Of a stretch of 9,093 bases of DNA, positions 1 through 6,780 are shown piece by piece. The notes beneath the pieces were generated by a model that was not told the origin of the DNA, did no database searches, and saw only the letters and a program-made list of their open reading frames with translations. Every line of letters starts with the position of its first letter. The stretch's first letter is position 1. Position numbers and translations under genes: made by a program. The stretch spans positions 1 to 9,093 of the forward strand of contig JAGVPR010000274.1 in the NCBI GenBank assembly GCA_020052115.1, in the 5' to 3' direction. The DNA comes from Candidatus Eiseniibacteriota bacterium. Its GTDB lineage: Bacteria > Eisenbacteria > RBG-16-71-46 > JAGVPR01.

Positions 1-79
1 CCGCTGCACGCCGGCCGGGCCGCGTGTGATATCGTGGCCGCGGAATGGATCCGGCGCGATGAGGCGCCGGGAGCACCGC

Positions 80-86
80 GGGGGAG
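80..86 (+). promoter_or_regulatory. Ribosome binding site of ligA
   Basis: A purine run, GGGGGAG, ends four bases before the ATG at 91. It decides the ligA start: the frame is open upstream to the window edge and contains a GTG at 34, but no Shine-Dalgarno-like sequence precedes that GTG. Starting at 91 also gives a protein of the usual LigA length. Confidence 0.6.
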
Positions 87-90
87 CGCG

Positions 91-2103
91 ATGGATCGCC
101 GCAGGGCCGCGAAGCGGGTCGAAGAGCTGCGCCGTCTCATCCGGCATCACAACCACCGCTATTACATCCTCGATGATCCCGAGGTCTCCGACTCGGAGTA
201 CGACGCCTTGATAACGGTGCTCAAGGAGATCGAGGACCGGCATCCCGCCCTCGTCACGCCCGACTCCCCGACGCAGCGCGTCGGCGCCGCCCCTGCCTCC
301 GAATTCGGCAGCGTGCGGCATACGCTTCCCATGATGTCGCTCGAAGACGCGTTCGAAGAGGAGAAGATCGTTCGCTTCGACGAGCGCGGGCGACGGGAGC
401 TGGGGATCGAAGGGCCGCTCGATTACGTCGTCGAGCCGAAGATTGACGGACTCGCCGTGGAGCTCGTGTACGAGGACGGCCTCCTTGCCGTCGGTTCGAC
501 GCGCGGCGACGGCGAGACGGGCGAGGACGTGACGGCGAATCTGCGCACGATCCGAACCGTCCCGCTGCGGCTCGTGGGCGAGAAGCCGCCTCGCCGCCTC
601 GAGGCCCGCGGCGAGGTGTTCATCCGGATCGCGGCGTTCGAGGCGTGGAATCGCGCACGCCTGGCGCAGAATGCTCCGCCCTTCGCGAATCCCAGAAACG
701 CCGCCGCGGGGTCGCTGCGCCAGCTCGATCCGAAGATGACCGCCTCGCGGCCGCTCGAGATCTTCTTCTACGGCGCCGGCCTCGTCGAAGGGCACACGTT
801 CCGCGCCCAGTCGGAGGTGTTGCACACATTCCCGAGCTGGGGCCTCCGGACGAATCCGCTCACGCGCCGCTCGCGCGGCATCCAGGAAGCCCTCGCCGCC
901 TACGCCGCCCTGCGCGAGAAGCGCGACGAAATCCCGTACGAGATAGACGGCGCGGTCATCAAGGTGGACCTCTTCGAGCATCAGGCGGCGCTCGGCCAGC
1001 GCACGCGGACGCCGCGCTGGGCCGTGGCCTACAAGTTCGCCGCGCGGCAAGCCACGAGCGTGGTTCGCTCGATCGAGGTGTACGTCGGCCGGACGGGGAA
1101 GCTCACACCGGTGGCTGCGCTGGATCCGGTCTCCGTGGGCGGCGTCACGGTGACTCATGCGACGCTCCACAATCAAGACGAGGTGGATCGCAAGGGCGTG
1201 CGCGTTGGGGACACGGTCCTCGTGCAGCGCGCCGGAGACGTGATCCCCGAGATCGTCAAGGTGATCGAGTCGAAGCGGGCGGGGGATGAGAAGCCGTGGC
1301 ACATGCCGTCCGCGTGCCCCGCGTGCGGCTCCCCCGTCGTGCGCGAGTCCGACGAGGTGGACCATCGCTGCGTCAACGTGGACTGCCCCGCGCAGATCGT
1401 CGAACACATCTTCCATTTCGCTTCGAAGGGAGCGATGGACATCGAGGGGCTCGGGAAGAAGACGGTGACGAAGCTCGTCGAGGACGGCCTGGTCCGTCAC
1501 GTGAGCGACCTCTACCGGCTCGAGAAGGAGCAGCTCCTCACGCTCGATCTCTTCGCCGAGAAATCGGCTCAGAACCTCCTCGACTCCATCGCCAAGAGCC
1601 GCGAAACGACGGTACCGAGGCTTCTTCTGGCCCTCGGGATCCGCCACGTCGGCGAGCACATGGCGCGGCTTCTCGCCCGCACCTTCGGCAGCCTCGAGGG
1701 CGTCGCCTCAGCCGCGCGCGAGGATCTCCTCGCTGTCGGAGGGATCGGAGAGGAGGTCGCGGAGTCGGTGACGCAGTTCTTCGCGGCCCCCGAGAACCGC
1801 CGGCTCATCCGAGAGCTCGAAAAGGGCGGGGTGCGTGTCGCCGCGGAGAAGCGCACGCCTCAGGCCGCCGGCGCGCTCGCGGGCAAGACGGTCGTCCTGA
1901 CCGGAACGCTCGAAAAGATGACGCGCGAGGAGGCAGAGACGCTGATCGAATCGCTCGGGGGGCGCGCCTCGAGAAGCGTGAGCAAGAAGACCGATCTCGT
2001 CGTCGCGGGCCCCGGCGCGGGGAGCAAGCTCGAAAGCGCGAAGCGGCTCGGCGTGCGGGTCCTCACCGAGGAGGAGTTCTTGAAGCTGGCGGGCCGGCGG
2101 TGA
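91..2103 (+). CDS. ligA: NAD-dependent DNA ligase LigA
   Basis: This 670-residue protein seals nicks in duplex DNA during replication and repair, using NAD+ to adenylate its active-site lysine. Domains in order are: an N-terminal Ia region (about 1-70, with the NHRYY and VSDSEYD motifs); the nucleotidyltransferase domain with active-site K117 in EPKIDG and an RGDG motif at 138-141; the OB fold (about 320-400, with VGRTG and the HATLHN motif); a four-cysteine zinc finger (C409, C412, C427, C432); helix-hairpin-helix repeats (about 440-580); and a C-terminal BRCT domain (about 594-670). Nothing is missing, and 670 residues is a typical length. One small departure is Y331 just before VGRTG, where many homologues have Q. 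The ATG at 91 is preferred over the in-frame GTG at 34 because of its ribosome binding site. The next gene begins 86 bases downstream, so co-transcription with it is possible but not shown. Confidence 0.97.
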   Translation: MDRRRAAKRVEELRRLIRHHNHRYYILDDPEVSDSEYDALITVLKEIEDRHPALVTPDSPTQRVGAAPASEFGSVRHTLPMMSLEDAFEEEKIVRFDERGRRELGIEGPLDYVVEPKIDGLAVELVYEDGLLAVGSTRGDGETGEDVTANLRTIRTVPLRLVGEKPPRRLEARGEVFIRIAAFEAWNRARLAQNAPPFANPRNAAAGSLRQLDPKMTASRPLEIFFYGAGLVEGHTFRAQSEVLHTFPSWGLRTNPLTRRSRGIQEALAAYAALREKRDEIPYEIDGAVIKVDLFEHQAALGQRTRTPRWAVAYKFAARQATSVVRSIEVYVGRTGKLTPVAALDPVSVGGVTVTHATLHNQDEVDRKGVRVGDTVLVQRAGDVIPEIVKVIESKRAGDEKPWHMPSACPACGSPVVRESDEVDHRCVNVDCPAQIVEHIFHFASKGAMDIEGLGKKTVTKLVEDGLVRHVSDLYRLEKEQLLTLDLFAEKSAQNLLDSIAKSRETTVPRLLLALGIRHVGEHMARLLARTFGSLEGVASAAREDLLAVGGIGEEVAESVTQFFAAPENRRLIRELEKGGVRVAAEKRTPQAAGALAGKTVVLTGTLEKMTREEAETLIESLGGRASRSVSKKTDLVVAGPGAGSKLESAKRLGVRVLTEEEFLKLAGRR

Positions 2104-2177
2104 GGCCCCGCAGCGGGGACCTGACGTTCACGTACTACGAATGGTCCGGCGGGGCGCGGTAGGCGCGGCCCGCGGCA

Positions 2178-2184
2178 GGGGAGG
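2178..2184 (+). promoter_or_regulatory. Ribosome binding site of the FAH-family gene
   Basis: GGGGAGG lies five bases upstream of the GTG at 2190, a good Shine-Dalgarno distance. The in-frame GTG at 2184 overlaps this purine run and would leave it no spacing, so 2190 is the better start. Confidence 0.5.
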
Positions 2185-2189
2185 TGCTG

Positions 2190-2870
2190 GTGGAATCGCA
2201 AGGCGGTGCGCGACATGGCGTGGAGGTCCGCGGGCTCGGCCGCATCGAGGTCGGGAAGATCGTCTGCGTCGGCAAGAACTACCGCGAGCACTTGAAGGAG
2301 ATGGGTTACGCGCCGGACGAGGATCCGGTGCTCTTCCTCAAGCCGCCGACATCGCTCCTAGCCTCCGGATCCGTGCTCGCGCTGCCCGCGTTCTCGCAGG
2401 ATGTGCACCACGAGATCGAGCTGGTGCTGGTCATCGGCCGGGAAGCGCGCGGGGTCCCGGAAGCGCGGGCGTTCGAGCACGTCCTCGGCTATGCGGTGGG
2501 ACTGGATCTCACCTGCCGGGATCTTCAGAAGCGCGCGAAGGAGCGCGGCGAGCCGTGGGCCGTGGCGAAAGGATTCGACGGCGCCGCGCCGGTCTCGATC
2601 GCCGTGCCGGCCCAAGAGGTCGGCGATCCCGCCGATCTAGCCATCGAACTCCGCGTCAATGGCGTCGTGCGTCAATCCGCGCGGACGTCCCAGATGATCC
2701 ACGGCGTCGCATGGCTCATCGCCTACGCATCCCGCTACATGACGCTCGAGCGCGGCGATCTCCTCATGACGGGTACGCCTTCGGGCGTCGGGCCGCTCGC
2801 CTCGGGCGACGTCGCGCGGGGCACGATCGAGCGGATCGGCGCCGTCGAGATCCGCGTGAAAGACGCATGA
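2190..2870 (+). CDS. Fumarylacetoacetate hydrolase-family protein, FAHD1/YcgM-like (probable acylpyruvase or oxaloacetate decarboxylase)
   Basis: This 226-residue cytosolic enzyme belongs to the FAH superfamily, whose members cleave or decarboxylate beta-keto acids using a divalent metal. The first stretch (VGKNYREH, 28-35) and the LFLKP motif (48-52) bracket the usual substrate-facing region. Metal ligands are probably E75 and E77 in HHEIEL and D106 in GLDLTCRD. The conserved lysine is K127 in AKGFD, and the family C-terminal signature TGTPSGVGPL is at 194-203. The compact single-domain size and the HHE, LDLT.RD, K.FD and TGTP.GVGPL pattern resemble E. coli YcgM and animal FAHD1 more than true fumarylacetoacetase, which carries an extra N-terminal domain. 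FAHD1 enzymes hydrolyse acylpyruvates and decarboxylate oxaloacetate; the substrate here is an inference. It sits between ligA and the nuo operon without an evident pathway partner. Start GTG 2190 is chosen over GTG 2184 on ribosome binding site spacing. Confidence 0.9.
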   Translation: MESQGGARHGVEVRGLGRIEVGKIVCVGKNYREHLKEMGYAPDEDPVLFLKPPTSLLASGSVLALPAFSQDVHHEIELVLVIGREARGVPEARAFEHVLGYAVGLDLTCRDLQKRAKERGEPWAVAKGFDGAAPVSIAVPAQEVGDPADLAIELRVNGVVRQSARTSQMIHGVAWLIAYASRYMTLERGDLLMTGTPSGVGPLASGDVARGTIERIGAVEIRVKDA

Positions 2871-2890
2871 ACAGAGGGGCCGGCGAGCAG

Positions 2891-2910
2891 GCCGCGCGCG
2901 GCTTTCGCTC
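2891..2910 (+). terminator. Weak terminator-like hairpin after the FAH-family gene
   Basis: A perfect 12-base palindrome (GCCGCGCGCGGC, 2891-2902) is followed directly by a pyrimidine-rich stretch, TTTCGCTC, and then the nuo promoter. With a four-base loop the stem is only four base pairs, and the T tract is broken, so this is at best a weak intrinsic terminator. Its position between a stop codon and a promoter supports the reading. Confidence 0.3.
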
Positions 2911-2940
2911 TTGACAGATCCGAGGAGCGGAATCTATCCT
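2911..2940 (+). promoter_or_regulatory. Sigma70-type promoter of the nuo operon
   Basis: A consensus -35 box, TTGACA (2911-2916), is followed after 18 bases by TATCCT (2935-2940), matching four of six bases of TATAAT including the key first two and last. The predicted transcription start is near 2946-2948, giving a leader of about 61 bases before nuoA. This is the only convincing housekeeping-type promoter I find in the window, and it lies in the longest intergenic gap, immediately before an operon with no other room for a promoter. Confidence 0.6.
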
Positions 2941-2949
2941 AGCCGGGTC

Positions 2950-2965
2950 TGTGAAATCCGTCACA
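2950..2965. promoter_or_regulatory. CRP/FNR-family operator-like palindrome in the nuo leader
   Basis: TGTGA-AATCCG-TCACA is an exact match to the TGTGA-N6-TCACA core recognised by CRP-type regulators. Its centre is at 2957.5, about 11 bases downstream of the predicted transcription start, a position where a bound protein would be expected to hinder rather than activate that promoter. It would activate only if a different start is used. The same bases could form an RNA stem-loop: GTCTGTGA (2947-2954) can pair with TCACAAGAC (2961-2969) with one bulged A. No regulator gene is in the window, so the binding protein is unknown. Confidence 0.45.
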
Positions 2966-3008
2966 AGACGCTGAACTCTGTCCGGATCAAGGGGTTGCGG
3001 ATACGCGC

Positions 3009-3365
3009 ATGCTCTCCGACTTCCTGCCCATCGGAATACTCTTCCTCATGGCGGTCGCATTTGCGGGAATCGCACTCGCCGCGCCGCATCTCATCACCCG
3101 CGCACATCCGACGCGAGAGAAGATGCTGCCGTACGAATGCGGCATTGATCCGGTGGGCGATGCGCGCGGTCGGTTTTCGGTGCATTACTACGTCGTCGCG
3201 ATGATGTTCATCATCTTCGATGTCGAGGTCGTCTTCTTGTATCCGTGGGCCGTCGCATTCCGCCAGCTCCGAATGGTGGGATTGGTGGAGGCCGCGGTCT
3301 TCCTGGCGATCCTCCTCGTCGGATACGTTTATCTGTGGCGCCGGGGTGCGTTCGAGTGGGATTGA
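3009..3365 (+). CDS. nuoA: NADH-quinone oxidoreductase subunit A
   Basis: NuoA is a small membrane subunit of complex I next to the quinone channel. This 118-residue protein has three predicted membrane helices (about 5-28, 62-84 and 90-110). Family marks are the YECG motif with C44 in the loop between helices 1 and 2, the FSVHYYVVAMMFIIFDVE stretch with the conserved acidic pair D71 and E73, LYPWA at 77-81, and E94 in helix 3. It opens the operon, about 61 bases after the predicted transcription start. The AAGGGG at 2989-2994 is 14 bases from the ATG, too far for a strong ribosome binding site, but no in-frame alternative start is better. The following gene is nuoC, 25 bases downstream, where most operons of this order place nuoB. 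Confidence 0.96.
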   Translation: MLSDFLPIGILFLMAVAFAGIALAAPHLITRAHPTREKMLPYECGIDPVGDARGRFSVHYYVVAMMFIIFDVEVVFLYPWAVAFRQLRMVGLVEAAVFLAILLVGYVYLWRRGAFEWD

Positions 3366-3390
3366 GGCGTGTGCGGCGCGGGGGAAGAGG

Positions 3391-4035
3391 GTGAGCGACC
3401 CCACGGGACGAGGCGACGATCATCCGGCCGCCCAGCGGCTTCGGGAGCGGTTTCCCGAGGCGGTCCGGGCCGTCGAGACGCATGCCGGCGAGACCACCCT
3501 CGTCGTGCGCCGCGAGGACGTGCTCGCCGCGCTTGCCGCGTTGCGCGACGACCCGGCGCTCGACTACGCGCTGCTCGCCGATCTCACCGCCGTTGACTTC
3601 CCCTCGGAGCCGGAGCGCTTCCGCATTGTGTACCAACTGCTCTCGCTCTCGAGGCGGGACCGGTTGCGCGTCCGCGTGCCGCTTTCGGGGGACTGGCCGA
3701 GCGTTCCGACGTGCACGGGCATCTGGCCGGGCGCGCGTTGGCTCGAGCGAGAGGTCTACGACATGTTCGGGATCCGCTTCGACGGGCATCCCGACTTGCG
3801 ACGGATCCTCATGCCGGAGGAGTACCGCTCGTTCCCGCTGCGCAAGGAGTACCCGGTGCGAGGGCGCCCGGAGGACGACTACGTGGCCCCGCCGCCGACG
3901 TGGGACCTCGAGATCTACGGCGATTGGCTCCGGACCGAGGAGAAGATCCGCGCCGGGAAGGAAGACCCCGGCGGGCCGGGGGACTTCCCGCTCATGGGTG
4001 AGCCGAAGGCAGAGCCGCCCGCGGAGGGCGCGTGA
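3391..4035 (+). CDS. nuoC: NADH-quinone oxidoreductase subunit C (30-kDa subunit)
   Basis: NuoC is a peripheral-arm subunit without redox centres that packs against NuoD and NuoB in the quinone module. The protein has 214 residues from a GTG start. The 30-kDa signature is clear: WLEREVYDMFGI (117-128), then F-DGHPDLRRILMPEEY (130-145) and FPLRKEYPVRG (148-158). It is a separate protein, not a NuoCD fusion: the reading frame stops at 4033-4035 and no 49-kDa sequence follows. Residues from about 163 form a Pro/Gly- and charge-rich tail; the total length is close to Thermus Nqo5. The purine-rich run before the GTG (3380-3390) is the likely ribosome binding site. The frame is open upstream to 3220, but that part overlaps nuoA. 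The stop overlaps the nuoE start by four bases (GTGA). Its usual neighbours nuoB and nuoD are both absent. Confidence 0.95.
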   Translation: MSDPTGRGDDHPAAQRLRERFPEAVRAVETHAGETTLVVRREDVLAALAALRDDPALDYALLADLTAVDFPSEPERFRIVYQLLSLSRRDRLRVRVPLSGDWPSVPTCTGIWPGARWLEREVYDMFGIRFDGHPDLRRILMPEEYRSFPLRKEYPVRGRPEDDYVAPPPTWDLEIYGDWLRTEEKIRAGKEDPGGPGDFPLMGEPKAEPPAEGA

Positions 4036-4496
4036 TCTCCGACGCGACGCGGGCCCGGATCAACGAACTCTTCGAGCGCTATCCCGACCGGCGTTCGGCG
4101 ATGATCCCGCTCCTCTTGCTTCTGCAGGAAGAGCGCGGCTGGCTCTCGCCGGAGACGATGCGCGAGGCGGGGGAGGTGCTCGATTTGCCGCCCGTTCGGA
4201 TCTACGAGGTCGCGACGTTTTACACGATGCTCCGCACGCGGCCCTGCGGGAAGTACCTCTTACAGGTTTGTCGCAATCTCTCCTGCTCGCTCGTCGGCGG
4301 TGAAGGCGTACTGCGGCACATCGAGAAGAGGCTCGGAATACACGACGGGCAGACCACGCCGGACGGCTGTTTCACGCTGATGACGGTGGAGTGCCTGGGT
4401 TCCTGCGGCACCGGACCGGTGGTGCAGGTCAACGGCGACTACCACGAGAACCTCGATGTCGCGAAGCTGGACAAGCTTCTCGACTCGTTGACGTGA
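4032..4496 (+). CDS. nuoE: NADH-quinone oxidoreductase subunit E (24-kDa subunit)
   Basis: NuoE is the thioredoxin-like 2Fe-2S subunit that sits beside NuoF in the NADH-oxidising module and carries centre N1a. This 154-residue protein has all four cluster ligands: C80 and C85 (C-x4-C in CRNLSC) and C121 and C125 (C-x3-C in CLGSC). The N-terminal helical domain holds the RSAMIPLLLLLQEERGWLS and VYEVATFYTM-type family stretches (here RIYEVATFYTM, 56-66), followed by the thioredoxin-like fold. The GTG start overlaps the nuoC stop by four bases, with GGAGGG at 4023-4028, so translation is probably coupled. nuoF begins four bases after its stop. Confidence 0.96.
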   Translation: MISDATRARINELFERYPDRRSAMIPLLLLLQEERGWLSPETMREAGEVLDLPPVRIYEVATFYTMLRTRPCGKYLLQVCRNLSCSLVGGEGVLRHIEKRLGIHDGQTTPDGCFTLMTVECLGSCGTGPVVQVNGDYHENLDVAKLDKLLDSLT

Positions 4497-4500
4497 GCCG

Positions 4501-5778
4501 ATGGAAGAACGCGTTCTGACACGGAATATCGGGCGGCCCGGCTCGGAGACGCTGAAGGCGTACCGTGACTCGGGGGGCTACACCGCGCTGTCACGGGCGC
4601 TCAAGGAGATGTCGCCGGAGGATGTCGCCGAGAGGGTGACCCGCTCGGGGCTTCGCGGGCGCGGCGGAGCCGGCTTTCCCACGGGGAAGAAGTGGTCGTT
4701 CATCCCGAAGGGCACCGGCAAGCAGATCTACCTCTGCGTGAACGCGGATGAGAGCGAGCCGGGGACTTTCAAGGACCGTCTCCTCATCGAGAAAGACCCG
4801 CACATGGTCGTCGAGGGCACGGCGCTCGCCGCGTACGCGATCGGCTGCCGCCGCGCCTACATCTACATCCGCGGCGAATTCGTCCACGGCGCTCGCGTGC
4901 TCGAGGGGGCGCTTCGCGAGGCGCGTGCCGCCGGCTTTCTGGGGCGAGACGTTCTCGGAAGCGGCGTGGACATCGAGATCCACGTGCACCGCGGCGCCGG
5001 CGCTTACATATGCGGGGAGGAGACCGCGCTCATCGAATCGCTCGAGGGCAAGCGGGGCCATCCACGGCTCAAGCCGCCGTTCCCGGCGGTCGTCGGCCTG
5101 TACGGCTGTCCCACAGTGGTGAACAACGTCGAGACGCTGGCCTGCGTTCCGCACATTATCGAGCGCGGGCCCGAGTGGTTCGCCTCGCTGGGACCGCCGA
5201 ACAACGGCGGCACGAAGCTCTTCAGCGTCTCGGGCCACGTTTCGCGCCCGGGCGTCTACGAGGTGCGCATGGGAACCCCGCTCCGCGCGCTGCTCGATGA
5301 ACAATGCGGCGGCGTCGCAGGCGGCCGGCGACTGAAGGCGGTGATCCCCGGCGGTTCCTCCGTCCCCGTGCTCACCGCCGATGACATTGACGTGGCGCTC
5401 GATTTCGAGTCCGTGGCGGCGAAGGGTTCGATGCTCGGCTCGGGCGGCGTCATCGTCATGGACGAGCGGACCTGCATGGTCAAAGCCGGGGCGGTCGTGG
5501 CGCGCTTCTACGCCCACGAGTCGTGCGGCCAGTGCACGCCCTGCCGCGAGGGGACGCCGTGGATGGAGCGCGTACTCTGGCGCATCGAACGGGGCGAAGG
5601 ACAGAGCGGCGACCTGGAGCTGCTGCTCTCGATGTGCGTGAACATCTTCGGCCGCTGCCTCTGTCCCCTGGGCGATGCGGCGGCCATGCCGGTCCGGAGC
5701 TACATCCAGAGGTTCCGGGACGAGTTCGAGTACCACATCCGCGAGCGGCGCTGCCTGGCTGCCGGCGGCTTTTCGTAA
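4501..5778 (+). CDS. nuoF: NADH-quinone oxidoreductase subunit F (51-kDa, NADH- and FMN-binding subunit)
   Basis: NuoF oxidises NADH, passes electrons to FMN and then to the 4Fe-4S centre N3. The 425-residue protein shows the glycine-rich FMN/NADH region GRGGAGFPTGKKW (53-65), the NADESEPGTFKDR motif (81-93), the GAGAYICGEETALIESLEG stretch (165-183) and the 4Fe-4S ligands C342, C345 and C348 (SCGQCTPCREG) with C388 in CLCPLGD. It has neither the N-terminal thioredoxin-like domain nor the C-terminal ferredoxin domain found in hydrogenase- or formate-dehydrogenase-linked homologues, so it is the complex I type. No clear ribosome binding site precedes the ATG, and the gap from nuoE is four bases, which suggests translational coupling. 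nuoH follows after nine bases; nuoG, the normal next electron acceptor, is missing. Confidence 0.97.
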   Translation: MEERVLTRNIGRPGSETLKAYRDSGGYTALSRALKEMSPEDVAERVTRSGLRGRGGAGFPTGKKWSFIPKGTGKQIYLCVNADESEPGTFKDRLLIEKDPHMVVEGTALAAYAIGCRRAYIYIRGEFVHGARVLEGALREARAAGFLGRDVLGSGVDIEIHVHRGAGAYICGEETALIESLEGKRGHPRLKPPFPAVVGLYGCPTVVNNVETLACVPHIIERGPEWFASLGPPNNGGTKLFSVSGHVSRPGVYEVRMGTPLRALLDEQCGGVAGGRRLKAVIPGGSSVPVLTADDIDVALDFESVAAKGSMLGSGGVIVMDERTCMVKAGAVVARFYAHESCGQCTPCREGTPWMERVLWRIERGEGQSGDLELLLSMCVNIFGRCLCPLGDAAAMPVRSYIQRFRDEFEYHIRERRCLAAGGFS

Positions 5779-5787
5779 GAGGGGCGC

Positions 5788-6780
5788 TTGAGCCAGACCG
5801 TTGTCGTTGACATCGTTCGGATCGCCGTGATCCTCGGGATGTTCCTGGGGTGCGTGGCCTACCTCGTCTGGGTCGAGAGGAAACTCCTCGGCCACATCCA
5901 GATCCGGGTCGGACCGAAGCGGGTCGGGCCGTACGGGCTCCTTCAGCCGATCGCGGACTTCGTGAAGCTGGTCTCGAAGGAGGATCTGACCCCGCCGAAC
6001 GCGCACCGCGCGCTTTTCCGCCTCGCGCCGGCGATCGCGCTCGTCCCGGCAATTCTGTCCATCGCGGTCATCCCCTTCGGCGGCACCATTCGCGTGCTGG
6101 GGCGGGAGATGCCGATCGGCATCGCCGACATCAACGTGGGGCTTCTCTACGTCTTCGCGATGAGCTCCATGGGGGTCTTCGGCATCGCGCTCGCAGGCTG
6201 GTCGTCGAACAACAAGTACTCCCTGATGGGCGGGCTTCGCTCCTCGGCGCAGCTCATCTCGTACGAAGTCTCGCTCGGGCTCTCGGTGCTCGGCGTCGTG
6301 CTCCTCGCGGGCACGTTCAGCCTTCGCGAGATCGTCGCCGCCCAGCATCCGATCCCGTTCGTCGCGCTGCAGCCGGTGGGCTTCCTGCTCTTCCTCATGG
6401 CCTCATCCGCCGAGATCGCGCGCATCCCGTTCGATCTCCCCGAGGCCGAGACGGAGCTGGTCGCCGGCTTCCACACGGAGTACTCGAGCATGAAGTTCGC
6501 GATGTTCTTCGTGGCCGAGTACGCCAATCTCGTCACCGTCTCCGCCATGGCCGTGACGCTCTTCCTCGGCGGGTGGAACGGGCCGTTCCTGCCCGGGCCG
6601 ATCTGGTTCGCGCTCAAGACGGCGGCGATGCTCTTCCTGTTCATCTGGGTCCGCGGGACGCTCCCGCGTTACCGGTACGACCAGCTCATGCGGTTCGGGT
6701 GGAAGTTCCTTCTGCCGGTCGCGCTCCTCAACCTTCTCGTCACGGCGCTCATCGTGGCGCTCTCGGGAGGCGAAGGGTGA
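5788..6780 (+). CDS. nuoH: NADH-quinone oxidoreductase subunit H
   Basis: NuoH is the membrane subunit that forms most of the quinone-access channel and links the peripheral arm to the proton pumps. The 330-residue protein has about eight predicted membrane helices. Family signatures are VERKLLGHIQIRVGPKRVGP (29-48), LLQPIADFVKL (51-61), KEDLTP (64-69), SYE with E160, and the loop AEIARIPFDLPEAETELVAG (208-227) followed by FHTEYSSMKF. The start is TTG, chosen because AAGAGGGG (5777-5784) lies just before it and because it yields the full first helix. Its stop overlaps the nuoJ start by four bases (GTGA). In the usual gene order nuoI lies between H and J; here it is absent, and no ferredoxin-like cysteine motifs occur nearby. 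Confidence 0.96.
   Translation: MSQTVVVDIVRIAVILGMFLGCVAYLVWVERKLLGHIQIRVGPKRVGPYGLLQPIADFVKLVSKEDLTPPNAHRALFRLAPAIALVPAILSIAVIPFGGTIRVLGREMPIGIADINVGLLYVFAMSSMGVFGIALAGWSSNNKYSLMGGLRSSAQLISYEVSLGLSVLGVVLLAGTFSLREIVAAQHPIPFVALQPVGFLLFLMASSAEIARIPFDLPEAETELVAGFHTEYSSMKFAMFFVAEYANLVTVSAMAVTLFLGGWNGPFLPGPIWFALKTAAMLFLFIWVRGTLPRYRYDQLMRFGWKFLLPVALLNLLVTALIVALSGGEG

Noticed and set aside
1..29. Possible 3' end of an upstream gene, with a stop (TGA) at 27-29 in the third frame
   Set aside because: Only eight codons are visible, which is too few to identify anything; other frames are also open at the edge.
34..90. N-terminal extension of LigA from the in-frame GTG at 34
   Set aside because: No ribosome binding site precedes it, and the ATG at 91 has one and gives a standard-length LigA.
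2106..2118. CCCCG-CAG-CGGGG hairpin just after the ligA stop as a terminator
   Set aside because: The stem is short and no T tract follows, so there is no good reason to call it a terminator.
2119..2150. Promoter for the FAH-family gene from a CTGACG and a TACGAAT-like sequence
   Set aside because: The spacing is only about 11 bases, too short for a sigma70 promoter.
645..2162. Overlapping + strand frames of 214 and 288 codons inside ligA
   Set aside because: Arg- and Ala-rich out-of-frame products of the ligA sequence, with no domain or ribosome binding site support.
4032..5778. NuoE and NuoF as hydrogenase- or formate-dehydrogenase-linked diaphorase subunits rather than complex I
   Set aside because: NuoF lacks the extra thioredoxin and ferredoxin domains of those families, and the genes are embedded in a membrane-arm nuo operon in canonical order.
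4591..6348. Long antisense open frame of 585 codons opposite nuoF and nuoH
   Set aside because: The translation is rich in Arg, Asp, Glu and His with no recognisable domain, as expected from the reverse complement of GC-biased codons. The + strand carries unmistakable nuoF and nuoH.
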